DNA of 64,000 nt. It comes from Ascaris suum (lineage: Eukaryota; Nematoda; Chromadorea; Rhabditida; Ascarididae). Below the pieces are notes generated by a model. The model searched no databases, had not been told where the DNA came from, and saw only the letters and a program-made list of their open reading frames with translations. Position 1 is the stretch's first letter; each line of letters begins with the position of its first letter. Positions 1 through 10,728 of the stretch are shown here, in pieces. The stretch is taken from positions 7,084,826 to 7,148,825 of the forward strand of contig CM024187.1 of NCBI GenBank assembly GCA_013433145.1, in the 5' to 3' direction. A program made the position numbers and the translations under genes.

Positions 1-1263
1 CACAAACAGATGATCACCGCAGCTTCTAATGTATGCAGATTCTTGTGCAAGTGCTTCCAGACTTAATAACCTTGTTTAAGGAGCTTCTGATTTTGGGTTT
101 TGGTTTGCATTTTAGCTTCTAGCAAATCGAAAATAGGTGAAGTAAATTAACTAAAACTTTAGCTCTTGATTTTTCTTCACAGTATTTCTATTTCATTTTA
201 CGCCGGCGTTTGTAACGTGCATTCAGGTGCTTATCCTGTAAGTGATGTACCATCCCTAAAGCTGTGCAATTTAAAAGTTTCTTAATTTACAACCATATTG
301 AAACTTAGCGAAATATAGCATCGATTGGCGAGTAATTGTTGAATATTTCACTCAGTCAAATCCATCGCACTGCACCTTAATTGCTTTCATCGAACGAGTG
401 TAATAAGCTTTAACATTTACGTAGAGGTTCCTCACCAATGTCAAAATCACTAAGAATTCTGACTCACTATTTGTTATTGCCGGAACAGTTGCACCGAGTT
501 GATTACCATTCCTTTTTCATTCAATACGTCCTTAAAATCAGTTAAACCAAAATGAACAGCCTATGGTGGCTTGTATACGTTCTTCCTTTTCTTATAACAA
601 TTTCAACGCTCCATAAGTTCTACATTTCTTTTGTTTTCCTGTGCGTCGCTTTTTGCCTTTTCTTCAATTTTTTCTTCAGCTTGACTCCTGCAGCAATGCA
701 TCCGTTCGCTTCACGGCAGCATTCTTTTGCTCGGTTGAAATTGAAACACGCAACACGGTAACAGCGCTCTCGAAGGCCTGATGAATTCAGTGGATTGGCC
801 CGCCACCTATAGTATTAGTAGCATGGAGGCATTTAAATGGTAAAACCGCCTGAATCACGAAGAGTACGGGTATGGTTGACCGCTTATACATGGATTCTTC
901 CAATAAAACTAGTGGAAAGATTTTTGGAGGTTTGCATCAGTTTGAAAAAATTCTCAGACAAATCGCGTGGTCCTAAAACGTTGTAAAAAAAATGAAAAAA
1001 ACTTAAGTTTGTCAAAACTACGTGGAATACAGTCGGATACTGGTGTATTGTAAAAGGGAAAAATCAAAAGGAACACGCATATAAACACTCACAAACTATG
1101 CGCAGCGCCATTTGCATTCAACAGATACTTAACCAGGCGCGAAGGCGCTAGTAAATTATAACTGCATAAAATCCACAGTAGTATGCATCGCACCACAGTA
1201 ATAATTCCGTATCCACCAGTGCTGCTATTGCTGTGAATCAAGTGGTCTGATTTTGCACTTTGA

Positions 1264-1319
1264 ATGCCGAGTTTCACCAACGTTGTCGGCGTCAGCAGCT
1301 CGGGAATGCCTGATGTCTT
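1264..1319 (+). CDS. Possible exon of unidentified gene
   Basis: From the ATG at 1264 a short open stretch reads MPSFTNVVGVSSSGMPDVF before candidate donors. It lies just upstream of the better-supported exon at 1438 in the same orientation. The splice phase to that exon is not clean: the GTAGAA donor near 1336 leaves phase 1, whereas 1438 needs phase 0. It may therefore be noise or part of a 5' region. Confidence 0.18.
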
Positions 1320-1437
1320 TGAATTTTGTGCTCGACGTAGAAACTTTCTGCAATGAACGAATGGAGAAATTCGTTTCCCCTAATAGCTAGCAAGTCGTCT
1401 TTTCTAAATGTCACTATGCCTGTTTTTCTCATGGCAG

Positions 1438-1558
1438 GAAGTGCGCGCAGTGAGTGTCACACAAACTGTTGCTAATGCGTCGAAAGAATCAGTGAAGGAA
1501 AACGATTTTATCCATGACGCAATCGAAATATCGCTTAAGCGAATGAATGACTTCAACT
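1438..1558 (+). CDS. Internal exon of unidentified plus-strand gene
   Basis: The exon follows a CTCATGGCAG acceptor and is open for 40 codons. It encodes a hydrophilic, helix-like segment that includes KESVKENDFIHDAIEISLKR. The donor taken is AACT|GTAAAA; a second possible donor is CATG|GTAAAA at 1575. If neither is used, a TAA stops the frame at 1576. I do not recognise the family. Amino-acid composition and an acceptor in the right place are the only evidence that it is coding. It joins in phase to the candidate exon at 1864, giving FNCKNLYVDFRLRERG across the junction. Confidence 0.5.
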
Positions 1559-1801
1559 GTAAAAGTGATTCATGGTAAAAGGGCCTGTCTAGTGTTAGTT
1601 ACACTTATAACACACGGTGTTTTTTGTGAAATAATGTGATGATAAATTAACTTATCTCATGACAGAAAGACGATTCACCTCGCAAACAGATAGTGCTTGC
1701 CAGCACTGTCTTTTTTCTGACCTACTTTATTACAAGAGTGATATGCAGTACGCGCTACGAACAGATAATATGCTAGTCGACCGTTTATATTCTATTCAAG
1801 C

Positions 1802-1844
1802 CTTCCGGCAAACAGTAGGCTTATAGCCTACTGTTTGCCGGAAG
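1802..1844. repeat. Perfect 19-bp inverted repeat (hairpin)
   Basis: Arms 1802-1820 (CTTCCGGCAAACAGTAGGC) and 1826-1844 are exact reverse complements around a 5-nt loop (TTATA). The element sits in a putative intron, 20 bp before a candidate exon. It could be a small foldback element, a transposon terminal remnant or an RNA hairpin. Confidence 0.95.
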
Positions 1845-1863
1845 CACTTAATCTTTATGGAAG

Positions 1864-1944
1864 GCAAAAATTTGTACGTTGATTTTCGGTTGCGCGAAAG
1901 AGGGAGGAGGACACCAGCGCTTGATGCTGTCATGTTGTCGAAAG
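1864..1944 (+). CDS. Candidate internal exon of unidentified gene
   Basis: The acceptor is TTTATGGAAG and the donor AAAG|GTAATG, giving 81 nt that start in phase 1 and end in phase 1. It encodes a basic segment, NLYVDFRLRERGRRTPALDA, then VMLSK. Its start phase matches the end of the 1438-1558 exon. Its end phase does not match the final exon at 2516 (phase 0), so either one exon is missing or a boundary is wrong. The family is unknown. Confidence 0.4.
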
Positions 1945-2515
1945 GTAATGCTTTTGATGAAATATTTATGTAGCTTAACCTGAATTTTAAAAAAATGGAG
2001 TTGTCGCTGCAATAAGCTATAAGAATTTTTTAGCACCGTTTTCATCCACGCCAAGCAGATATGGCACGAGATCGAGATCTCGGCCTTAAAAATTACCAGT
2101 GTTGTGCTGCAACAGCATATATTCCAAACCCATATATTCAATTAGCATCATTACATAGATGTTCAAGCTTTAGTTTATTTATCGCAAGCAGATGTGACAC
2201 GGCAACGAGCAAAAACGCTGTTAACAGTCTTCGAAAATTTCCAAGGAGGCCTTACAAGGGAAAGAAGTAAACAAGTGACGAGTACAACCAGTCCCTTTTT
2301 CTAAATAAACGGCAACTTACATGTCTCAGCGGTAAACTTTGCAACTTTCAGCTGATGTTCCCTAATTTATTTCATATAATAGGGAATGCCGGATGCAGAC
2401 TATTCGTTGCTTTGTAGGGTGACGATGTTAGTGCACAAGTGACGACGCTAAGGTATGATTTGTGAGTGCGCGTATCAAATACGGAAAAGTTTCTTATCGT
2501 TTTAATTCTTTTCAG

Positions 2516-2629
2516 CGAGAGCAGCAACAACAGCAGCGTGAGCATCAACAACAGCACTCGGATACGCGTAATTCGCCGATTACGCCACCATCGAACAACC
2601 TCGTCATTGTGGACGACGACTTATGCTGA
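2516..2629 (+). CDS. Terminal exon, Gln-rich C-terminus, unidentified gene
   Basis: A strong acceptor (TTTTAATTCTTTTCAG) precedes 37 open codons ending in TGA at 2627-2629. The peptide starts with a Gln-rich run (REQQQQQREHQQQ), continues HSDTRNSPITPP, and ends SNNLVIVDDDLC. CAG/CAA codons are mixed, so the run is not a pure triplet expansion. An ATTAAA hexamer about 27 nt past the stop could serve polyadenylation. The protein looks like a disordered C-terminal tail of a larger intracellular protein. I cannot name the family, and most of the gene appears to lie left of the window or in undetected exons. Confidence 0.6.
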   Translation, partial: REQQQQQREHQQQHSDTRNSPITPPSNNLVIVDDDLC

Positions 2630-3950
2630 AGTGCTCTTTCAATGCATAACAAGAAGTATTAAAGTCATCACTTTTGTTACGAATTCCTTCCCTTATTCAT
2701 ATATGTCGTGCTGAACGAAAGCGAAATTATAGCGCATATGTGTCATGCAGCAGCCACTACTTTCACTCAACTGCAATTCTTCGTTTGTAGAAAAACTCTT
2801 TGTGATCATCATAAGATAGGAATAGGCTCATGGGTAAATGGTTTTCACTCAACATTAATTGCACAAAAGGTACATTTTTGTTCTTGATATCTGCATTAGG
2901 ATGTGCTCGAGAGCAACAATTAAACTATAATAGTGCTTGATGGGAGCACTGGATAGCCGCAATGATGCCATTTGTGCGATCATGTATTAGCACAACTCGT
3001 TCAAGTGTCCTTTGATGGTTGTCTCTTCGATGTCACTCTAAGCAGCACCTCGTTCTCAGAAGCTGTGCAAATTTGATGCATTTTTGTGCAAATTTAAACG
3101 CTTGCTTGAACTATAAGCGAATTGCTTAATGATTATGTTTCTTAAACTCAGTTGTTGCTTCGCGATCTCTGTCAATCGTTAAGTAAGCGTCCGTTGTATG
3201 AGGCATTTCGCATGTTTCCAAAGTTTTTTTTTTTGTATTTTTTCTTTTGTTAAAGTCACTGCGTCGGTTTCATGCGTGGAATTGAGGGAAGAAAGAAGGG
3301 AATTGTTCGTTGAGAGTTCGTTTACGCACGAATTGGGGCAAAAATCGCTAAATGCACTCTCTATCTGCAGTTAGTTTTGCTGTTGCACCTCATTTAATGC
3401 GTTATTTAATGCTCTCTAAGAGCACAGTAGTCAGGAGTGATTCGCCTTCTGAGGGCATATGATGACAAGATTCCGACGTGGAATGCGTCAACACAGAGAG
3501 AGAGAGAGCATTGCCGTCTTCATTACTAATTTATCGTAATAAACTTTAAATTTTTTCCTCACAACATTCGCACCAACAACCATATTCTATACAACAACTT
3601 TACATCGCTTATCATTGGTGCAAATAATGCATGGGAAATAATGTTCATTTCGAATTTCAGTACTTGCAAATGACGACTGAAAATCTTCAGCCAATAAAGC
3701 GCCATTTCAAAAGGCCACTGCAATTGCTGTGCAATCTTGTGCTACCCTTCAGATGCGTTATTTCTGCTTTACTTTGAAGTACTAACGACTACTACTTTTC
3801 ACCGACCCGACGTGGTGCGATCTCATTACTCGCAATGCGCCTTGCACAATGCTCCTAAATTAAAATGGTTCATTCACTTCAAACGCTCTTGCCATTTTTC
3901 GCGAAGTACATTCGAGAGAAGAAGAAAAATACAAAAATAAACAAAACAAT

Positions 3951-4149
<199 letters not shown>

Positions 4150-7100
4150 ATCAATGCGATCGGTTCACAAATCTGAATTCGACTTTAATTTAATTCCATT
4201 TCTAGTATTCCCAAAAAAAGCAAATCAAAACTTCGCATTAATGAGACAGCAACAGGAAACATTCTACCACCAATGCAGTGTGCACCTTCCGCAAGTCAAA
4301 CAGAACACTATTCACTGTGCTTTTTGAAATACCCAAGAACAGCGCATTTTATGAAAATGCAACAAGAAACTAACGATGCAAGCAGTCTGCCGTTCATGTA
4401 ACGAAAGCCTCTTAGCCGAGTTCTATAAAACGGCGACTGGTCTTTGCGCCACTCAACACCAGAACTTCCTCATGAAGTGGAACAGTTGTTACTGAACCGT
4501 TTTATATAACGCTTTTGTTAGTGCATTATTTAGACTGCTTTGACCTATTTGTTATTCGACGAGGCGATGAAATAGTTAGCCACCTACATTGTTGAATTCG
4601 ATCGAATGAATAAAATGTTGTATATGCATGATCACTCGCTCCGTGCGTTCTTGGGGGGAAATTTAGCATGAGAAGCTTTTCATCGCTGAAATGCCCTTCT
4701 CACGTTGAAGCAATTGAAGTTTTGTTGATAGGTGCAATGAATCTTTCGAACAGGAAGGACTAAAGCGAATGATGCATAAAGGAAAATACCTTTCCTAGAA
4801 TGACATCGCTAGCTATGAAAATTATTTTCATAAATGAACTAATGAAAGACAGTCTCATGAAAAGCTAAACAAAAACAAGTACTTGTTTAATGGTAAATGT
4901 GAGACAAATCATTAAACTGCCATCTAACTTTATCGCGCTATAAACGAAAAAACAAACCTGCGTAAATTGCGTTGCAAAGTGGCAAGGTTGAAAGGGCCTG
5001 CTATGAGATCTGTTTGTTAAAGTTCCACACCATCGATAAAAAACTCAAAAATTCCAATGAGTCGTCGTTTTTTGTTCACTTTGACGGTCGCAGCTATTAC
5101 AAACTGCTTTTGAAAACTGACCTTTTCTTTTGAGTGAACAAAATGGTGAAATCGAATTGGCATAGGTCGTGTTTGGATGCAGGCACATTTGCCGCGTATT
5201 TTCTTCATGAGAAACTTCAATTATGGATTTGCACCGTGGATAACTTCTTCTTATCGTGCACTATTCCATTGCTTGATGTGAAAAAATCATGCCAACTACT
5301 GTATTTACCTTTACTAAATTCTCATTACTAGTGTTTTGCAAATTGGCGGGAAAAAAACGCTTGGCAGATTTGTATTGCATCGGAAGTTATCTCGTACAGT
5401 TCAAGTGCTATTCCTTTTTCATCCCAAAGTAGCATATGTGAACTATAGAAGAAAGTTATTTCGTGAAAGGATTCGAGCACAAAACTCGCAGAAATAGGAG
5501 AAGCCCACTACAATTGCAAATAGAGCTCTTGGAAATTTTCTTGGATATTTCGGAAAGTTGAAAGAAACTCTGCAATGCATTAAGCAAATTCGTCATCGAA
5601 TCATTTCACTGCCAGAAAATGACTCCTAACCTACTCGTTGTCATGTCATTTAATCTCTTTAATCAGATGGTTTTCTTGGAAAGGATTCAAAGGCTCTCAG
5701 GTAAAAAATTGGAAGGAGATGTGAATAACTCTGATCAGTGCACCGACTTGTTGTTGGAGTTATCTAAAAACAGTGAGCTGATAATTGAGATAGGCGGAGT
5801 GTTCCATTTTTGTGGGCAGAAGCACATGCTTGTAATGTAGTAGCTTTAATAGTATATGGTCATAATTTTGAAAATGAGGCATTTAAAGACGACTAACACT
5901 TGATGACTCCCTGATGATAACTGCAACATTCGAGGCAGATGCGTCGAATATCACTTTAATAATTTGGGACGCGTTTATTTGAGGTCAAATCTGTGGTTTT
6001 CTAAACGCGTTCTCAGGAAGACAATGAGAGAGAGAAGGAGGATTTGCTCAAAGTGCAGTAATACCAACAGAAGCTGTATTCGTTCTTATGCACGCCTTCT
6101 ACGGTGAAAATGTGCCAGAAGAATGCCTATTGGAGTCATTTGGAATATGCGCTTTTGATCATACGTTGAAGAATTCCGCCACACTTATACAAACTGTTGT
6201 TGTGTGATTTTTGCATATAAAGCCAGTTACATTTCCGCCAAAGCACCGAACAAAACGCGAAAACAAACTGTCTATTCACCAGTTTGCCCAAGTGGCAGTA
6301 AAAGTTATGATAATAGGAGCGCACGTTGTCTCTTCTCTGCAAAAGACCTGAAAAATGATTAAAAGCATGGCGTGAGCGCAAATGACATTTTGCGAGCATG
6401 ATTTTAGTTCATTATCGAGCACAAATGAGGAAAATTTGGCATTACACAGCTAGAAAATGCAGCACACACAGAAAACATTTTTTACGACTAATTTAGGCGA
6501 GTGAACCAACAATGACTCAGTCCTCTACTTAACACCACCATCAAATAAATGCGTCTATTTGGTCTTGATTTACAAAGTGTTTTGCGCTCTTGAATACAGC
6601 ACTGTTCTGAACCAAAATTGCAACTATTCGCATTCACGTGTCGCATACTATTCACCTCTTCGCAACTATTTACGACTGCTCCAAAAATATAATGAACAGT
6701 AAAAAGGCGCTGAAATATTCTGCAACCTGAGACAGCATTCACTAAATTTTGAACCCAGTCAGGGAACATTTTGCACACATGTTTTGAAGTCAGAGTAGGA
6801 ACGGACCCAATGATTTCCAAATACAGCACGAAAGCTATAAGATGCGCCGCGCACATCGGAAGTACATTACAGCTGCAGTGAAGCATTGAACTAAAGTCAT
6901 GCTGTACAGTTGGGGGCATCACGCTCTTGTACAAGAAATGGCCAGTATATTGGGTGCAGGCGGTTTGCTGCTTCTAACTTTTTGCGCTATAATCTGAGCT
7001 ACTCATAACTGCGCTAATAACTGCCTGTCAGTATATCTTCCCTGTTACCTACATGCGTGACGTTAAAGAGTAATTTTTGAACCATCGCAATATGGTACAG

Positions 7101-7206
7101 GTTACTTTTAGACCTTTATTCAGCTACTCTAAATTTATGTGTGTATTTGCATATGAACAAGCGTGCGCTTGTGCATACATGTGTGTAAATGTGTGTGCAC
7201 ATCCAC

Positions 7207-7369
<163 letters not shown>

Positions 7370-8130
7370 AGTCTCTGAAGAATAAGAGAAAGAATACTTT
7401 CTATATTCTGATGGTGAAGGGTTGCCTATTATGACTCCACTGTGTTCTTGAAGACGAGTCATTAATGCGGCACCATCATTTTCCTGAGGGTCAGTGACCC
7501 CATCGACATGTTGAAAAGGAGGCTTTCGGCGGCAATGCCAGCTCCTTAATGGTGGTCAGCAAGCTGTACTGTGCTCTACAGATGTCCATATTAGACTATA
7601 TTAAGGTGGTATGAACATTTACAGCTGCATCTTTAACATGCGCTTCGTCATTCCACTATAAGAAAGAGAAAACCAAATTCCGAGCAAGGAGAAAGTTTCT
7701 AACCGCAGATGGTTCTAGATTTTTGCGTTATGAGGCCATCGGGCGATTTTCATTATCATTCTGAACCATTCCCACAGCAATGCAGGTATAAATCACAAAT
7801 GCAAGCATAATCTCAACACATAAGGTTGACGAGTAAGTAAAAGGGGGCGAGTATGTAGTTACTTATCACCATGGAGATTCGAACTTATGGTTGATCTCAT
7901 TGTGATTTTTCTAGCCTAATTCGGGGTCTAAATGTTGCAGTTACAAACCTAAAATATTCTCACCCATGACGCGAAAGTTATTGCGCCAGAAATTTATCGG
8001 GCACCGGGCCGTCCAATGATACACCCGATGCTTAGCTAGAGTAAATTAAAATTGAATAAATGCAGTAAAAGCCTATTTGGCACTACCAACATTCACCACT
8101 GCGGACTCTTTTCGTTTCGTGTTTCACTCC

Positions 8131-8338
8131 TATTGATTCCAATTTAATTCCTATTTAATTCCAATTCAATTCTAACTAAAATTCCAATTCCACTTCCAAT
8201 TCCAATTCCATTTGAATTTGAATTCAGTTTCAATTTAATTCCAATTCCAATTGAATCCTAATTCCATTCCAATTCAATTCCATTTCTTTTCCACTTCAAT
8301 TCCACTTCATTTCCAGTTTAATTCCAACTCAATTCAAC
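8131..8338. repeat. Degenerate AATTCC-type minisatellite
   Basis: About 200 bp made of imperfect five- to seven-base units related to AATTCC (variants ATTCCA, AATTCA, ACTTCC). It is compositionally uniform and non-coding. It directly abuts the diverged longer-period repeats on its right. Confidence 0.85.
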
Positions 8339-8340
8339 AA

Positions 8341-8750
8341 ACCGTTTTTAATCGTTCAGATGTTATGAAACATTCGCAAATTGTTTCCCCATAAATAATC
8401 AATTCAGCGGAATTGTCATGGAATTTCGGAAAGGACATTCAATAAATAAAAAGGCGATAATCCATTGTTTTCAGCCGTTCAGATCTAACGAAACGTCCTC
8501 AAATTGTGTCCCCACAAATAATTAACTTAGTGGAATTACCACGCTACTTTCATGTGGTCAGTTAATGATTAAATAGGCAATAATAAGTCGCTTTTAGCCG
8601 TTCAGATGTAATGAAACACTAATCCAATAATCATCGTTTTTAACCATTCAGATGTGATGAAACATCCACAAACTGTACCACCATAAATAATAAACTTATT
8701 GGATTGACACGCTTTTTTGACATGTTCAGTTAATGAATAAATAGGCAACT
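8341..8750. repeat. Diverged ~125-bp tandem repeat, about 3-4 copies
   Basis: Related blocks start near 8341, 8466, 8590 (short) and 8634. Each carries a core like CGTTCAGATGTAATGAAAC, most followed by a block like AAATTGT.CCCCA.AAATAAT and then AATAAATAGGCAA-like tails. Spacing is roughly 124-127 bp for the first three, with the third truncated. The divergence suggests an old satellite or a decayed non-autonomous element. Confidence 0.7.
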
Positions 8751-10703
8751 TAGTCTTGTTTGGTCTTGAAGCCATTAAACCTGCCTTCTGATGGATTAGT
8801 CGCAGAAGTGATGTGTTAAAATCAGTTCATGCTTAACCATTTCGTATCAAACGAAATGAAGCGGATCGTTATGTAATTTTTCGAATATGCTTAAACGAGC
8901 CTCTGCTTCAAATTGAATTCTATTCGTGATTTAACACGTGAAATAAGCCAAGTTTAAGTCATTCAGTGATCTCAATGGATATTTGCATATGACAGTTTTT
9001 TTAGTCCGGAGAACAGACAGAGAATCATGCCCGCAAAAAATTTCTATACATCCCTTTGACATTTTGTATATAGAATTGTTGCACTGCGGTGAGCACAGCT
9101 TTAGCACTGGCAGAAGCATAGATGAAACGCCGTGATAATGACGGCTTCCTAGCCAGTTTCTCGGCGAACCATTCCGGCATTTGTGTGCAAATCGCTATGT
9201 TGGACCGAACAGCTCCCATTGCGAGACGTTCGCGCTTTCAAGCAAATTTTTGAACGCCTAGTATAATCAGATCGGCTTATGCACATATTACCTTGCTCCT
9301 TCGTTAGATGCCGAACCACCTTTATTCGTCCCAGTGTGCTTGCTATCTGTATGCGCAAAACATAACAATCAGCCACTAGCTCTATACACATTCCGATTTT
9401 AGGAGTTTATAGAAAACATTATTGGGGCGCTTATCAAAATATATAGACGCCAGTTTGATGTAATAAAAAACTAGATGAACTTCCGAAAAAATCCATGCAA
9501 AATTTGTGCGATTTGATTAATGATGGTTCGGAATCAAATTGCTGTTCATTTAAAATTTTAGTAATGTTTGGATCATAATTTCTTAAATCCAGTGTAATAT
9601 TTCCGTCATGCCTTCATAAATGTTTACCTTCGTGCGTATAAAGAGCATGTTACGATGTGAGCGTTGCGTTTTGTTTTTGGTACTCTTCATGCTACAGTTT
9701 GCATAAATACATCGACTGCCCCGCAGACACGAATGCGGACAGCCGCGATTTCGGTCAGTGATAATGGCATCACAGCAAGATTGAACCTTGCGACGAGCCT
9801 GTATGTAACTATTTCTTGCATAGATTTCGCATTTATTTTGTGATATTTCAACGCATGTGGCATTATATTTGAGCTTACGTCATGAAACATCGACGAAAAA
9901 CTGCAATGTTTAAGTGCACTTCATCGGATGAATTTTTTGAAGAATTCGGCATTCTAGGCGATAATGAATGAATTGCATGCTGAACAATATAGTTTCTCTG
10001 AACGTATTGGAAACGATGGAATTTTGCCAACCCATAAATATCAGAAATCATCTGTACTAAGCAGAACACCACGAGGAAAAATTTTGAGGCTTTGTTTTGA
10101 AGCTACATTGATTCTTAATGTAAGTCTGACGCGATCGAACAATACAGACCACTTTCTCTCACCCACTGCCGAAGCTCTTTTAATAAAAAATTTGATGGAA
10201 TCATGAACATTTATTCACCTTATATTTTGGGGAACGAACGGCTTGCCTTGACGACTTCAAATTAAATGGCAATGAAACGATCAAAAACATCTTACACCGC
10301 TTAACTGCGATGCGCTATTTTTTTTCACCGTTTCTTTGCTGTCATTGATTCTTTTTTTACGGTGCAACTGAAAGATTTATTATGTGATTTCTTTTCTATT
10401 TTTTTCATTACGCTAATTTTTCTGAACAGGTGTTGCATTATAAAATGGTCTCTTATGAAAATTTTCTGGTGTTGTAGGCGGAAATTTAAGCAGAAAAATG
10501 CTAAAGAAAAGCTATTAACTGATCTGCTTCTACCTGAGGCTTTCAAACGAGACCATTTCTCTTCATCTCAGAACGTCGTCATGATTTCAGTCCTTCCTGT
10601 GTCAAATAAAATACCCCCTGAACTTTTTGGGGGATTCTGTGGCAGTATTTTTGCCAACATATTTCCAAATGCTGGACGAGTGGTTTTTCTTTCGAGGGAA
10701 AAT

Positions 10704-10728
10704 GGGGTGGGGGAGGAGGGGGGAAGGG
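10704..10728 (+). other. G-quadruplex-type G tract
   Basis: Four G runs (GGGG, GGGGG, GGGGGG, GGG) separated by loops of 1-4 nt fit the canonical G3+N1-7 pattern on the plus strand. It lies in the intergenic region with no gene assigned nearby. Confidence 0.7.

Noticed and set aside
552..761. 69-codon ORF with a hydrophobic start
   Set aside because: ATG present, but the sequence is T-rich low complexity (Phe/Leu runs); no homologue recognised and no splice support.
5619..5840. 73-codon ORF (LERIQRLSGKKLEGDV...)
   Set aside because: Mildly protein-like, but isolated: no neighbouring exon or family. Not strong enough to list as a gene.
6488..6934. 148-codon minus-strand ORF
   Set aside because: Cys/His/Ser-rich, irregular composition, no motif, no splice context and no ATG support; compatible with chance.
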